From assembly GCA_021780815.1 (NCBI GenBank), contig JAJXYC010000003.1, positions 104,277 to 168,276 of the forward strand: a stretch of DNA of 64,000 bases. The letters are read 5' to 3'. The notes under the pieces are model-generated. The model was given only the letters and a program-made list of their open reading frames with translations, did no database searches and had not been told where the DNA came from. The DNA is from Bacteroidota bacterium. Its GTDB lineage: Bacteria; Bacteroidota; Ignavibacteria; Kapaibacteriales; UBA2268. Shown piece after piece: positions 18,222-28,343 of this stretch (its first letter is position 1; every line of letters starts with the position of its first letter). The position numbers were made by a program, and so were the translations under genes.

Positions 18222-21200
18222 TCAATTTGCTAACGACAGACCTATTATTTTTTTCAATTTCCATAAAAATTCCACTACTTCGTTTTTTTCTTTAAAATCA
18301 TAGTTCAATATTAATTTTGATTTTGCTTGTCTAAATTTTAAATTATCTAATTCTAATGTATTAATATAATCCAGAAGCAATGGGAATATTTTTTCATAAT
18401 AAACCGGGTTTTCCGTTGGAAATTCTATTGCTAAATTATTGCCTCTAATTTGTGCTTTCTTAAATCCAGTATTTGTACATAAATATCTAAGTCTTATAAC
18501 AAACATCAAATTTTGAGCTTCAAGAGGCAGTTTCCCAAATCTATCAATTAATTCTTTTTCAGTGTCTTTAATCTCATCAAATTGGTTTATTGCATATAAT
18601 CTTTTATACATAGCGTATCTTTCAGTATCACTCGGTATATAAGAATTCGGCAGAAAAGAACTTTGGTCAAAGTCAATTTCCAGATCAGGATTTTTAATAA
18701 TTTTCATATCTGCATTTTTCTTAGAATCAAATAAATCCGAGAATTCTTCTTCTTTCAATTCTTGAACAGCTTGTTCAAGAATTTTAGAATACATTTCATA
18801 ACCCATATCATCAATAAATCCGCTTTGTTCAGCACCTAATAAATTACCTGTACCACGAATTTCCATATCTCGCATCGCCAATTTCAAACCACTCCCTAAT
18901 TCAGTAAATTCTTCTAATGCTTGTAATCTTCTTACACTTTTTTCAGGCAATTTAATATCATCCGGAATAATCAAATAACAATACGCTTGAATATTATTTC
19001 TACCAACACGACCACGAAGCTGATAAAGTTCAGCTAAACCAAAATTATGCGACCTATTTATAAAAATCGTATTTGCATTTGGAATATCTAATCCGCTTTC
19101 TATTATTTTAGTAGTAACAAGAACATCAAATTTCTTTTCAATAAAGTTTTCCATAACTTTTTCAAGTTCAGATGGTTTCATTTGCCCATGTGCAATTCCA
19201 AAACGTGCTTCAGGAACAATAGATTGCAATTCTGCCGCAATTGTATCTAAATCATAGACCTTATCAGAAACAAAAAAGATTTGTCCATTACGAGATAATT
19301 CTTTTAGCACGTTCCCCCGAAAAAGTTGCTTGCTCCATTTAACAACTTCCGTATAAACAGGCAAACGGTTAGGTGGTGGTGTTTCTATAATGCTTATATC
19401 TCTCACGCCCAACAAAGAAAAATTTAATGTTCTTGGTATTGGTGTTGCAGTCATCGTCAAAGTGTCTATATGTGATTTTATTTGCCGCAACTTCTCTTTT
19501 GCCGATACTCCAAAGCGATGCTCCTCATCTATTATCAACAATCCCAAATCTTTAAATTCTACGTCAGCACTTAACAATCGATGTGTTCCAATAGCTATAT
19601 CAATTTTCCCTGCTTTTATTCTACTAATACTTTCTTTTAATTCGTTTTGCGCCCTAAATCTGCTTAACAAAGTTATATTCACAGGATATCTGCTCATTCT
19701 ATCTTTAAAAGACATGAAATGTTGTTGCGCTAAAATTGTAGTTGGGACTAATACTGCTACTTGTTTCCCTGCCATTGCCGCTTTAAATGCGGCTCTAATG
19801 GCAATCTCGGTTTTCCCAAATCCAACATCACCGCAAATTAACCTATCCATTGGATAATCTTCTCCCATATCTTTTTTTACATCATCGGTTGCTTTACTTT
19901 GGTCTATGGTGTCTTCATAGATAAATGAGGCTTCAAATTCTCTTTGCCACACTGTATCTTCTGGGTATCTTATTCCTGCTTCTGATTTCCTTTTAGCATA
20001 AAGTGCTATTAACTCACGGGAAATATCTTTTAACTTTTTCTTTAATCTTGCTTTTCTTCTTTCCCAATCTACTGTCCCGAGTTTACTTAACTTAGGCTGC
20101 ATCCCATCGGCAGAGGAGTATTTGTCTATTTTATTAATATAATTCAAATTTAAGTATAAAATATCATCGTCTTGGAACTTTATTCTTACACAATCTTGCA
20201 AAATTCCGCCAATCTTTAATGTCTGCAAACCATCAAACACCCCAATCCCTTTATCTTCATGAACGACGTAATCCCCTATTTGTAGTGTTTCAAGTTCTTT
20301 TAATGATAATGTCGTTTTGGAAATTTTTTGTTTTGTCGAAACTTTTTTTACTCTGTCAAAAATCTGATGTTCAGTTATTACCGCATACCTTAAATCTTTT
20401 GTTATAAAGCCCGACGAAAGTGGTTCGCTAATCCATTTAATTTTGTCAAGATAGTTGCCTATTGAATATTTTAAATTTGCCTTTTCGCTTTCTTCTATAT
20501 ATTTTTCAATTATTGATTTTAATCTTTCAATATAAACTTTGTTGTCTGATGTTAGGATGCAATACGAATTTATTTTGGATAGCTTTGTCAAAAATTGCAC
20601 AAATTCTTTAATTGAACCATTAAAATTCGGCTGATTATCCGCTTTTAATGAAAAATCTGCCTTTTGCAATGGATTGAGTTCTACAAGATGAAATTTCGAT
20701 AAATTACTTTTAATATCTTCCGAAATTTGGCTTAAATCAATATTATCTAAAACCAACAAAACATCTTTGGGCAAATAGTCAAATATTGTAGAATAAGTTT
20801 CAATTTGGGAAGTATTAAAAATACTTCTAAAGAACATAATTTCGGTATGGGACTTAATACTACGTTGCGACAAAGGGTCAAATTCTCGTATTGATTCAAT
20901 TTCATCTCCAAAGAAATCTATCCTGATTGGATTCTCCATCCCTAATGGGAAAAAGTCAATAATTCCACCACGTATTGAAATATCACCTTCAAATGCCACA
21001 TAATCAGTTTTAGAAAATCCATTCAAGAGCATCTCTTGTATAAAATCGTTATAATTGCAAGTCGTTCCTACTTTTAAAGTACTGACCTTATTATTGACAT
21101 TTTCCATTGTTGGCAATTTTATTGCTAATTCATCAATGGGAGCAATTGCTATCGAATCTTCGGATTTTACAAAATTTGTCAAATTGGAAATTATTGAACC

Positions 21201-21506
21201 AACTGATTCATTAACAGTGCTTATTTCTTTTTTTGTTTGAATCGATTCGGCTAATCCAAAAACATTTAAATTATCATTAAAAAATTTGAAATCGCCAATA
21301 AAATCTTGTTGTGTATAAAATGAATTTGTTATTAAAAAAATCTTTTTATGCGTTGAGGCAAGCAATTTATCTAAGAAAAGAACTTTTAATGGTAAATGCG
21401 TAATAAAGGCAGACGCATTTTTGCCATCTTGAATTTTATCCAATATTTTAGTAAATTCTCTTTGGTTAAAAACAGAAAATAAATTATCCCGAATTTTAGT
21501 ATTCAT
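18222..21506 (-). CDS. mfd: Transcription-repair coupling factor Mfd
   Basis: Mfd pushes stalled RNA polymerase off DNA lesions and recruits UvrA. The 1094 residues follow the family order: a UvrB-like N-terminal domain (RGGIIDFFPLGMENPIRIDF), the RNA polymerase interaction domain (GDYVVHEDKGIGVFDGL), the translocase with Walker A GDVGFGKT at about 559-566, the DEEH box in IIDEEHRFGVSAKEKL, TATPIPRTL, and the RGRVGR motif, then the C-terminal TRCF domain. The length is close to other Bacteroidota Mfd proteins. It stands alone between rplM and a transporter gene. Confidence 0.96.
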   Translation of the reverse strand: MNTKIRDNLFSVFNQREFTKILDKIQDGKNASAFITHLPLKVLFLDKLLASTHKKIFLITNSFYTQQDFIGDFKFFNDNLNVFGLAESIQTKKEISTVNESVGSIISNLTNFVKSEDSIAIAPIDELAIKLPTMENVNNKVSTLKVGTTCNYNDFIQEMLLNGFSKTDYVAFEGDISIRGGIIDFFPLGMENPIRIDFFGDEIESIREFDPLSQRSIKSHTEIMFFRSIFNTSQIETYSTIFDYLPKDVLLVLDNIDLSQISEDIKSNLSKFHLVELNPLQKADFSLKADNQPNFNGSIKEFVQFLTKLSKINSYCILTSDNKVYIERLKSIIEKYIEESEKANLKYSIGNYLDKIKWISEPLSSGFITKDLRYAVITEHQIFDRVKKVSTKQKISKTTLSLKELETLQIGDYVVHEDKGIGVFDGLQTLKIGGILQDCVRIKFQDDDILYLNLNYINKIDKYSSADGMQPKLSKLGTVDWERRKARLKKKLKDISRELIALYAKRKSEAGIRYPEDTVWQREFEASFIYEDTIDQSKATDDVKKDMGEDYPMDRLICGDVGFGKTEIAIRAAFKAAMAGKQVAVLVPTTILAQQHFMSFKDRMSRYPVNITLLSRFRAQNELKESISRIKAGKIDIAIGTHRLLSADVEFKDLGLLIIDEEHRFGVSAKEKLRQIKSHIDTLTMTATPIPRTLNFSLLGVRDISIIETPPPNRLPVYTEVVKWSKQLFRGNVLKELSRNGQIFFVSDKVYDLDTIAAELQSIVPEARFGIAHGQMKPSELEKVMENFIEKKFDVLVTTKIIESGLDIPNANTIFINRSHNFGLAELYQLRGRVGRNNIQAYCYLIIPDDIKLPEKSVRRLQALEEFTELGSGLKLAMRDMEIRGTGNLLGAEQSGFIDDMGYEMYSKILEQAVQELKEEEFSDLFDSKKNADMKIIKNPDLEIDFDQSSFLPNSYIPSDTERYAMYKRLYAINQFDEIKDTEKELIDRFGKLPLEAQNLMFVIRLRYLCTNTGFKKAQIRGNNLAIEFPTENPVYYEKIFPLLLDYINTLELDNLKFRQAKSKLILNYDFKEKNEVVEFLWKLKKIIGLSLAN

Positions 21507-21533
21507 TATAAATGTAATAAAAACAATACAAAA

Positions 21534-22853
21534 TTAAATAAGTTCTTTTGATTGATTTACTTTCGTAAAGAACAAAATTAAACCACCAATAAGGAAAAAT
21601 ATTAAAAGCGACAAAATTGCGAATCTATAAGAAAGAGTAAGTTGATAAGTAAGTCCAAAAGCAAAAGGACCGAGCCAACTTGTTCCTTTTTCACTAATTT
21701 CATAAATTGAGAAATACTCCGATTCTTTGTTTTGCGGAATTAATTTGGAGTACAAAGAACGGGAAATTGATTGAATGCCACCCATCACAATCGCAATACA
21801 CATAGCAAGAATAAAAAAGTCAGTTTGACCTTTTAAAAATCCAAAAGCATAAATTAGAATGAAAACCCAAACTATTATTGCTATTAGAATTGAATTTTTT
21901 TCAGAGAACATTTTTGATAATTTTAAAAACAAAATTGCACCAAAAGCTGCAACAAATTGAACAGATAATATAACTATTGTTAAAAATAACATACTTAAAT
22001 GCAATTCTTCTTGACCAAATTGTGAAGAAAGCGATATAACCGACTGAACTCCATCATTATAAAACAGATAAGCCAATAAGAACATCAATGTAATTGGGTA
22101 ATTTTTTGCATCTTTGAAAGTCCCAATTAATTGCTTAAAACTATTAGCAAAAATTTTATTTGAAAATTTTTCTTTATTTGATTTTTTTGGATTTGAAAAT
22201 GCAAAAATCACTGGGAGAGAAAATAGTCCCCACCAAATTCCCGCTAATGCAATATTTAATCTTACCGAAAGATTTTGCGATATACCTAAGCTTTGATTAT
22301 TTGTAAAAATTAAAAGATTGAAAATTAAAAGCAATCCGCCGCCGATATACCCAACAGCCCAGCCTTTTGAAGAGACTTCTTCTCTTTCATCCACAGTAGA
22401 AATCTCATTTAAAAGCGAATTATATATTACCACAGAAGCACCAAAAGAAACATTTGAAATAATTAATAAAACTGCACCAAGCAGAAATATATTGCCAGAA
22501 ATAATAAAAAAAAGAACAGTTGCAACCGCTCCAATAAAAGTAAAGAGAGCCAGGAGCAAATTTTTGTATTTAGTATAATCGGCAATAGCACCTACCAAAG
22601 GTAATAAGAAAGCTTGCAGTAAAACAGAAATAGAAATAGAATATGGGAAAATAGAGCCCGCAGGGAAGGGAATGCCAAAAATTTGCACTAAATTGTTTTT
22701 GGAAACACTTTTTGCTAACTCTGTTAAAAATGGACCTAAAAATAAAGTAATAACAGTAGTTGAATACGCAGAATTTGCCCAATCATATAAATACCAAGAT
22801 CGCCTTTTCCTTTTCAAGGAAGAACGGAAATAATTTGTGAAAACTTTTAGCAT
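21534..22853 (-). CDS. UMF1-family MFS permease (Atg22-like)
   Basis: This 439-residue membrane protein has about twelve hydrophobic segments. The start after a basic stretch, RRSWYLYDWANSAYSTTVIT, is the signature of the UMF1/Atg22-like branch of the major facilitator superfamily; YNSLLNEIS and GGIQSISRSLYSKLIP are further family segments. Yeast Atg22 exports amino acids from the vacuole; bacterial substrates are not established. It is co-directional with mfd, with 27 bases between them. Confidence 0.85.
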   Translation of the reverse strand: MLKVFTNYFRSSLKRKRRSWYLYDWANSAYSTTVITLFLGPFLTELAKSVSKNNLVQIFGIPFPAGSIFPYSISISVLLQAFLLPLVGAIADYTKYKNLLLALFTFIGAVATVLFFIISGNIFLLGAVLLIISNVSFGASVVIYNSLLNEISTVDEREEVSSKGWAVGYIGGGLLLIFNLLIFTNNQSLGISQNLSVRLNIALAGIWWGLFSLPVIFAFSNPKKSNKEKFSNKIFANSFKQLIGTFKDAKNYPITLMFLLAYLFYNDGVQSVISLSSQFGQEELHLSMLFLTIVILSVQFVAAFGAILFLKLSKMFSEKNSILIAIIVWVFILIYAFGFLKGQTDFFILAMCIAIVMGGIQSISRSLYSKLIPQNKESEYFSIYEISEKGTSWLGPFAFGLTYQLTLSYRFAILSLLIFFLIGGLILFFTKVNQSKELI

Positions 22854-22877
22854 AAAAAAGTAGTATAAATAGAACTA

Positions 22878-23729
22878 CTATAAACTCAAAATTGCAGAAC
22901 AATTTTCTTCGTATTCATCTTTAATTCTGTCTATATTAGACGAGAAGAAATTATTTGGCATAGATAACGTTGTCCAAACATCAGGATTAGGTTTATGGAT
23001 ATATACAGAACCAGCCGAACCAAATTCAAACAAAGAAGCAGTTATATCGGCGATATGAACAATTGCAACATTTAAATTAATCTTATCTCCAATAAAACCA
23101 AAGAAGTAATTTTTAATAACATCAGAGATTTGTATTGGAAGTTTCCATTTTAAAGCAAGCATTTCCCCAACGACCGCATTAGAAACGCCGAAGACTTTAC
23201 GTTCAGCATCAATCAAAGGAATTTTTTCTTCTCTATGCTTTTTTAAAGCCTCTATATATTCATCTGGGTAAGAAATTAAAAGCAAGAGCCTTCCTAAATT
23301 GTGCAATACGCCGCTAATAAACAATATTTCAGAAGATTTCATCCCAATATTCATTCCTATAAAACGAGAAATAATGCCTGTAGCAATTGAATGCCTCCAA
23401 AAATCTTGCGGTGTAATTAATTTTAACGCTTCATCTCTGGTTCTAAATATTTCAATTATTTTTAAGGTTAGCAATAAATTTTTGACTTCTTCAAATCCAA
23501 GATAAAGGATAGCTTGATGCACCGAAGTTATTCTACTCCTAAATCCAAAAATAGAAGAATTAGATAATTTAAGAATTTTTGTTACAGAAGATTGGTCTTT
23601 TTCAATTATTGATACTACATAATCAATATTAGTATCCGGATTAGACATAGCTTTCTGCAAAGTAGTAAAAATAGTTGGCAATGTTGGAAACTCTTTAATA
23701 GAATTGACAATATTTTCAATTGGTAGCAT
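22878..23729 (-). CDS. HDOD-domain signalling protein
   Basis: The 283-residue protein is a stand-alone HDOD domain, a relative of the HD phosphohydrolases that usually lacks enzyme activity and takes part in two-component and cyclic-di-GMP signalling. It opens with EFPTLPTIFTTLQKAMSNP, has the typical ILKLSNSSIFGFRSRITSVH stretch, and HSIATGIISRFIG and LHNLGRLLLL motifs around the degenerate HD site. The ATG lies inside the 3' end of the preceding 114-residue gene (14-base overlap), so the two are translationally coupled. Confidence 0.82.
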   Translation of the reverse strand: MLPIENIVNSIKEFPTLPTIFTTLQKAMSNPDTNIDYVVSIIEKDQSSVTKILKLSNSSIFGFRSRITSVHQAILYLGFEEVKNLLLTLKIIEIFRTRDEALKLITPQDFWRHSIATGIISRFIGMNIGMKSSEILFISGVLHNLGRLLLLISYPDEYIEALKKHREEKIPLIDAERKVFGVSNAVVGEMLALKWKLPIQISDVIKNYFFGFIGDKINLNVAIVHIADITASLFEFGSAGSVYIHKPNPDVWTTLSMPNNFFSSNIDRIKDEYEENCSAILSL

Positions 23730-24060
23730 ATTCGTTCCCTTTTAAAATCAAAGAAAGTGCTTTTAATTTTATAGATGTTTCCATCAAATCTTTTTCAATA
23801 TCATTTTCGGGAGTCCATAACATCTTATCTAACGTATAATTTCTTGCTTGCAGTAAAATTTCTTCGGGAATCGTCGTTTCTACCGATTCATTCTCTATTT
23901 TTACTTGAATAAAACTGACATCCCATCTTGCTAAAATATTTTTATGGAAGCTTGTCAGAACAGTACCGGCAGGAATTAGAACTTGTGAAAATTGATTTAA
24001 CACAGAATTTCCCAGAACCATACCATCTTCAATACTTTCCACAGGAATTGTTTTGTTCAT
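23716..24060 (-). CDS. Small partner of the HDOD protein, resembling N-terminal domains of HD-GYP proteins
   Basis: The 114-residue product is not firmly recognised. Its first half (ESIEDGMVLGNSVLNQFSQV then LIPAGTVLTSFHKNILARWD) follows the pattern of the small beta-domain found before HD-GYP domains, with Gly-Met-Val-Leu, a Leu-Ile-Pro-Ala-Gly-Thr turn and a helix ending in a Trp. The second half is helical. It overlaps the HDOD gene by 14 bases and starts 3 bases after surE, so all three may be co-expressed. It could be a regulatory domain split off from an HD-GYP-like protein; this is inference. Confidence 0.5.
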   Translation of the reverse strand: MNKTIPVESIEDGMVLGNSVLNQFSQVLIPAGTVLTSFHKNILARWDVSFIQVKIENESVETTIPEEILLQARNYTLDKMLWTPENDIEKDLMETSIKLKALSLILKGNEYATN

Positions 24061-24063
24061 AAC

Positions 24064-24843
24064 TTACTCTTGTTCAAAACCATTAAAGAAATCAAATGCT
24101 GCTTTGTTCGTCAAAGAATATTTAATCGGGGTTATAGAAACAAACTTTTCTCGCACAGCAATATCATCGTTTGCAATATCATTAGCAGATTCGTAATATT
24201 CACCCGAAAACCAATAATATTCTCTGTTAAAAGGGTCACTTCTTTTATCATAAAAGTCTTTCCAGTAACCATTCCCGACATTTGTTAGTTTCATCCCTTT
24301 AATTTCTGATTGCGGGACAGCCGGGATATTAACGTTTAAGAAAGTATCTTTTGGGAATTCCATAGACAAAGATTTTTGGGTAATTAAAGCGGCATAATAA
24401 GCTGACGGTCTCATATCCAAATCCCAGTTATGACTACAAACAGAGAATGCAATTGATTTTATTCCAAAGAGCATACCTTCTGTACTAGCAGAAACCGTGC
24501 CAGAATATAAAATATTGATTGCTGTATTTTGTCCGTGATTTATCCCAGAAATTACAATATCAGGTGTCCTTTTTAATAAAGCTGTAAGTGCAATTTTCAC
24601 ACAATCGGCAGGTGTCCCGTTTACAGCAAATCCGAAGACTTCTCCATTACGGCGAAAAGGTGTAACTCTTAAAGGTGTGTTCATTGTGAGAGAATGACCG
24701 ACAGCACTTTGCTCTCTATCAGGAGCAACAACAATTACTTCTCCGATTGTTCTTAACGACGTAGCAAGAGCAAATAATCCAGGAGAGTTGATGCCATCAT
24801 CGTTTGATATTAAAATTAATGGTCTTTTAGGTTCTTCTTCCAT
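24064..24843 (-). CDS. surE: 5'/3'-nucleotidase SurE
   Basis: SurE removes phosphate from nucleoside monophosphates using a divalent metal. The 259 residues show ILISNDDG with the metal-binding Asp15-Asp16, the DREQSAVGHSLTM loop, NGTPADCVKIAL and SGINHGQN, all family hallmarks. The start ATG at 24843 agrees with the usual SurE N-terminus with a short acidic lead. It is followed at 3 bases by the small HDOD partner gene. Confidence 0.95.
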   Translation of the reverse strand: MEEEPKRPLILISNDDGINSPGLFALATSLRTIGEVIVVAPDREQSAVGHSLTMNTPLRVTPFRRNGEVFGFAVNGTPADCVKIALTALLKRTPDIVISGINHGQNTAINILYSGTVSASTEGMLFGIKSIAFSVCSHNWDLDMRPSAYYAALITQKSLSMEFPKDTFLNVNIPAVPQSEIKGMKLTNVGNGYWKDFYDKRSDPFNREYYWFSGEYYESANDIANDDIAVREKFVSITPIKYSLTNKAAFDFFNGFEQE

Positions 24844-24876
24844 TTTTAATCTTGCTCTTAATCAATTTAATAAGAT

Positions 24877-26244
24877 TTATCTTGTAATATCATTGTAAAT
24901 CACAAAAACCATCAGAAGCAACAAAATTACAAATCCAGTTTGCTGAATAGCAACTTTTACTTTTGGAGAAATCTCTTTTCTTGTTACAGATTCAATTACA
25001 ACAAAAACTAAATGTCCACCGTCTAATGCTGGCAATGGTAAAATATTTACCACAGCTAAAGTAACTGACAATAAAGCAATGAAATTCAAGAAACTACCTA
25101 AGCCCATTTCTGCTTGTTGGGAGGCTTGCTGAGCAATCATCACAGGACCGCCAACCGATTCTTTAAATGAAAGTGTTCCGTTTATAATTTGAGCAATTGA
25201 ACCAAAAAATAAGTTTACAGCATTTGCTGTTTCTCTAAATCCAATTCCAACTGATTGAAAAAAGCCATAAGAAACGTGTTGAATCTTCCCTACTAATGCG
25301 GCAGCAAGCATAACCCCAATTTTACCATTATTATTTGGTGTAACAGAAACTTGGAATACAGAATCTTTTCTTTTTATTGTTATATTTGTTGGAGTGTTTT
25401 TGCGTGCTTGAATTAATGAAGAAAATTGTGAAGCCCCAACAATATCAACGCTATCAAGAGAAAGGACTGTATCGCCTTTCATAAATCCTGCTTGACCAGC
25501 GGGTTTCAAAGTTTCAACCATCTCGAAAAATATACGAGTACCTTTTGGTTCTAATCCTAACGGCTTTTTGTCTGCAAGGGTTCTGATTATTTCACGTCCA
25601 TCGGCATTTAAAGTAATTGTATGTGAACTTCTTTGGACTTCAATAATCTTTAACTTCCCCATATTTTTAAAAGTTAAATTTTCAATTACATCATTCCAAG
25701 AATTCATTTCAAGATTATTTATTTTTGTAATCTTATCATTAATTTTAAGTCCAATTTTGTCAGCAATGGATCCGGGAGCAACCCAGCCAACTCTTGTGGT
25801 AGTTAATACATTTTGACCATTAAAAAAAGTTATAGCCGAAAAAATAGATATCGCCAGTAAAAAATTCATTAACACGCCAGCAGAAAGCACAAAAATCTTC
25901 GGCAAAGCCTTTTTAGAACGAAATTCCCAAGCCTTTGGTTCGCTCTTTAAAAATTCTTTGTCCATACTCTCATCAATCATACCTGCAATTTTAACATAAC
26001 CTCCAATCGGCAATATAGAAAGTCTATATTCTGTGTTATCATCATATTCAAAATCTTTCGGCAACGAGCCAAAAGTAAATCCTAATCTTTTATGATAACC
26101 TAAAATTCTTGGTCCCATACCAATTGAAAAAACCTCTGCTCTCATCCCCATCATCTTTGCAGCGATGAAATGACCGAATTCGTGAACTAGTACTAAAATA
26201 CCTAATACAAGTATAAAATAGAAAGTTGTGGTAAGTAATCCCAT
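24877..26244 (-). CDS. rseP: Site-2 protease RseP (M50, inner membrane)
   Basis: This intramembrane zinc metalloprotease cuts anti-sigma factors and remnant signal peptides. The zinc site HEFGH is at residues 21-25 in the first membrane helix, PDZ-type segments follow in the centre (VAPGSIADKIGLKINDKI and MKGDTVLSLDSVDI), and the second metal-site motif NILPLPALDGGHL lies near the C-terminus. The ATG at 26244 is taken over an in-frame TTG at 26250. The 455-residue length is normal. dxr, a frequent neighbour, is not present here. Confidence 0.93.
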   Translation of the reverse strand: MGLLTTTFYFILVLGILVLVHEFGHFIAAKMMGMRAEVFSIGMGPRILGYHKRLGFTFGSLPKDFEYDDNTEYRLSILPIGGYVKIAGMIDESMDKEFLKSEPKAWEFRSKKALPKIFVLSAGVLMNFLLAISIFSAITFFNGQNVLTTTRVGWVAPGSIADKIGLKINDKITKINNLEMNSWNDVIENLTFKNMGKLKIIEVQRSSHTITLNADGREIIRTLADKKPLGLEPKGTRIFFEMVETLKPAGQAGFMKGDTVLSLDSVDIVGASQFSSLIQARKNTPTNITIKRKDSVFQVSVTPNNNGKIGVMLAAALVGKIQHVSYGFFQSVGIGFRETANAVNLFFGSIAQIINGTLSFKESVGGPVMIAQQASQQAEMGLGSFLNFIALLSVTLAVVNILPLPALDGGHLVFVVIESVTRKEISPKVKVAIQQTGFVILLLLMVFVIYNDITR

Positions 26245-26343
26245 AATCAATATTGTTAATTGCTATAATTATTTAATAGACGTTAATACACTAATTTTAA
26301 TTATTTTGTTTTTAAATTAATATTAATTTTATTCAATAAAATT

Positions 26344-28032
26344 TTATAAAAATTCATTTGTAATATCTTTTTGTTGTCTTACGGAAAAGAAAGAAAACTT
26401 ATCCAGACCTATTTTATGGCTTGTTCTTAAACTAATATGCAAGGAATATTTCATCATTAATTTTGTCAAATTTGAAATATCGCCCGATGTAATGTAATCT
26501 GCCAAATATGGATTAACATTCAGGAGCAAATTAAATTCATTTGAATTAGATTTGAATTTTTTAACCCAATTTTCTATATTATTAAAAGTAATGAATCTGG
26601 ATTGAATTGTACCATTACCTAAGCAAGTAGGACATTTTTCATGAGTCCTTTCTTCAACATTATTATTGATTCTTTGGCGAGTAATTTGCATTAATCCTAG
26701 TTGGGTCAGCGGATAAACAACAATTTTAGCTTTATCAATAGCAGTTTCCCGCTTCATCTCATAGAACAAACGTCTTTGGTGGGCATCGCTGGACATATCA
26801 ATAAAATCCACGAGAATAATTCCGCCAATATCTCTAAGCCTAATTTGTTTAGATATTTCACGGGCGGCTTCACTATTGGTATTGTAAGACACATTTTCTT
26901 GTTCTCTTTCTTTTGAGCGTCCGGAATTCACATCAATAACGGTCATTGCTTCGGTCTTATCAAAAATAATGTAGCCACCTCCTTTCAAATACACTATATT
27001 TTGATGAATTCTCTCTATATCTTTTTGTATATTAAAAAATTCAAAAATTGGCAAAACCCCTTGGTACAACTCAACTTTATCCAACAAATTGCTTGAATTC
27101 CGCTGCAAATACTGCCTAATTTCTTTGTATAATTTATTTGAATTTGTTATCAGTCTATTTACTTGTGTCGTAAAATGGTCTCTAACAACACTTTTTGCGA
27201 TTTCTAAATCTTGATAAAGTAATTGCGGCTCATTTAAAGTTTTAATTTTACTTTCAATATCTCTCCAAATTTGGGTGATTTCTTCTAAATCTATACGAAT
27301 ATCTTCTTCTGTTTTATTTTCAGAAACAGTTCGCATAATAAAACCATATTCCTTTGGAAAATTATTTTTAGCAATTTTTCTCAATCTTATTCTTTCTTTA
27401 TCATTCAAAATCTTTTTGGAAATACCAATATTATTAGCAAAAGGAAAAAGGACGATATACCGTCCGGGAATACCAATTTTAGTTGTAACCCGAACACCTT
27501 TGTTTGAATAAGCTTCACGAATGATTTGTACTAAAATAAATTGCCCTTCTTGCAAGTTCAATTTAACATTACCCGAAGATTTAGTTTTAAATGTAGTTTC
27601 GTTGCGATAATTAGTAACAGGCGACACTTTGCGAAGAACTTCATCTGATATATTTGAGTTATCTTTAGTTTCTTTCAAAACATCTTTATTGACAATTGAG
27701 ATTTTATCTTTTTCTTCTTTGCTCTTTTTTTTACTTTTTTTATTTTTATCTTCATTTAAATTTTGACTTTCTTTTTGCATAATTGCATCAGGGTTAATTT
27801 CTAACGTAGCATCTACATCAGAAAAATGGAGGAAAGCATCTTGCCCCAATCCAATATCAACAAAAGCGGCATTAATTCCCGGAACAATTTTGCTAATTTT
27901 ACCCAAAAATATGTTCCCAAGCGAACGCTCTTTTTCGGGATTATCAAAGTATAGTTCAGATAAGGAGCCATCTTCAATAATGGCAACTTGAACATCATTT
28001 AGACGATGGTATATGATTATTTCTTTACTCAT
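26344..28032 (-). CDS. rng: Ribonuclease G/E family endoribonuclease
   Basis: The enzyme cleaves single-stranded AU-rich RNA and matures rRNA. From the ATG at 28032 it has 562 residues, starting MSKEIIIYHRLNDVQVAIIE. The S1 domain (IVPGINAAFVDIG and later GQFILVQIIREAYSNKG) is split by a charged insert of about 70 residues rich in Lys and Glu. The DNase I-like catalytic part has TVIDVNSGRS and GGIILVDFIDM with the two metal-binding Asp residues, and the zinc link CPTC is at residues 467-470. It stops shortly after, as RNase G does, without a degradosome scaffold tail. Confidence 0.92.
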   Translation of the reverse strand: MSKEIIIYHRLNDVQVAIIEDGSLSELYFDNPEKERSLGNIFLGKISKIVPGINAAFVDIGLGQDAFLHFSDVDATLEINPDAIMQKESQNLNEDKNKKSKKKSKEEKDKISIVNKDVLKETKDNSNISDEVLRKVSPVTNYRNETTFKTKSSGNVKLNLQEGQFILVQIIREAYSNKGVRVTTKIGIPGRYIVLFPFANNIGISKKILNDKERIRLRKIAKNNFPKEYGFIMRTVSENKTEEDIRIDLEEITQIWRDIESKIKTLNEPQLLYQDLEIAKSVVRDHFTTQVNRLITNSNKLYKEIRQYLQRNSSNLLDKVELYQGVLPIFEFFNIQKDIERIHQNIVYLKGGGYIIFDKTEAMTVIDVNSGRSKEREQENVSYNTNSEAAREISKQIRLRDIGGIILVDFIDMSSDAHQRRLFYEMKRETAIDKAKIVVYPLTQLGLMQITRQRINNNVEERTHEKCPTCLGNGTIQSRFITFNNIENWVKKFKSNSNEFNLLLNVNPYLADYITSGDISNLTKLMMKYSLHISLRTSHKIGLDKFSFFSVRQQKDITNEFL

Positions 28033-28179
28033 AATAGTAAGTTTTGACAAAAAAAAGGCCAAGTTGACCATATACATTAAAATGTAACTGACCGTTGCTT
28101 CTTTCCAGATCTGGCGGGGTTGGGTTAATTTTAATTATACGGGACTTGACCAAACACAAAATTAAGAAAAAAAAATATT

Positions 28180-28209
28180 TTGACAATAAAAAATAATTTC
28201 TTAATTTTG
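28180..28209 (+). promoter_or_regulatory. Bacteroidota-type promoter for tRNA-Arg
   Basis: TTG (28180-28182), 19 bases, then TAATTTTG (28202-28209) is an exact match to the TTG-N19-TAnnTTTG form used by the primary sigma factor of this phylum. Transcription would start about 7 bases later, some 6-7 bases before the tRNA. Confidence 0.75.
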
Positions 28210-28222
28210 TATTATTAGTTTT

Positions 28223-28296
<74 letters not shown>

Positions 28297-28343
28297 CAAT
28301 CCCAAGTTTTTTGCACCTTTTATTCCTAATTCTAATTTATTGT

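Noticed and set aside
19390..19857. Plus-strand frame of 155 codons inside mfd
   Set aside because: It lies fully opposite the conserved translocase domain of mfd and looks like a shadow of it.
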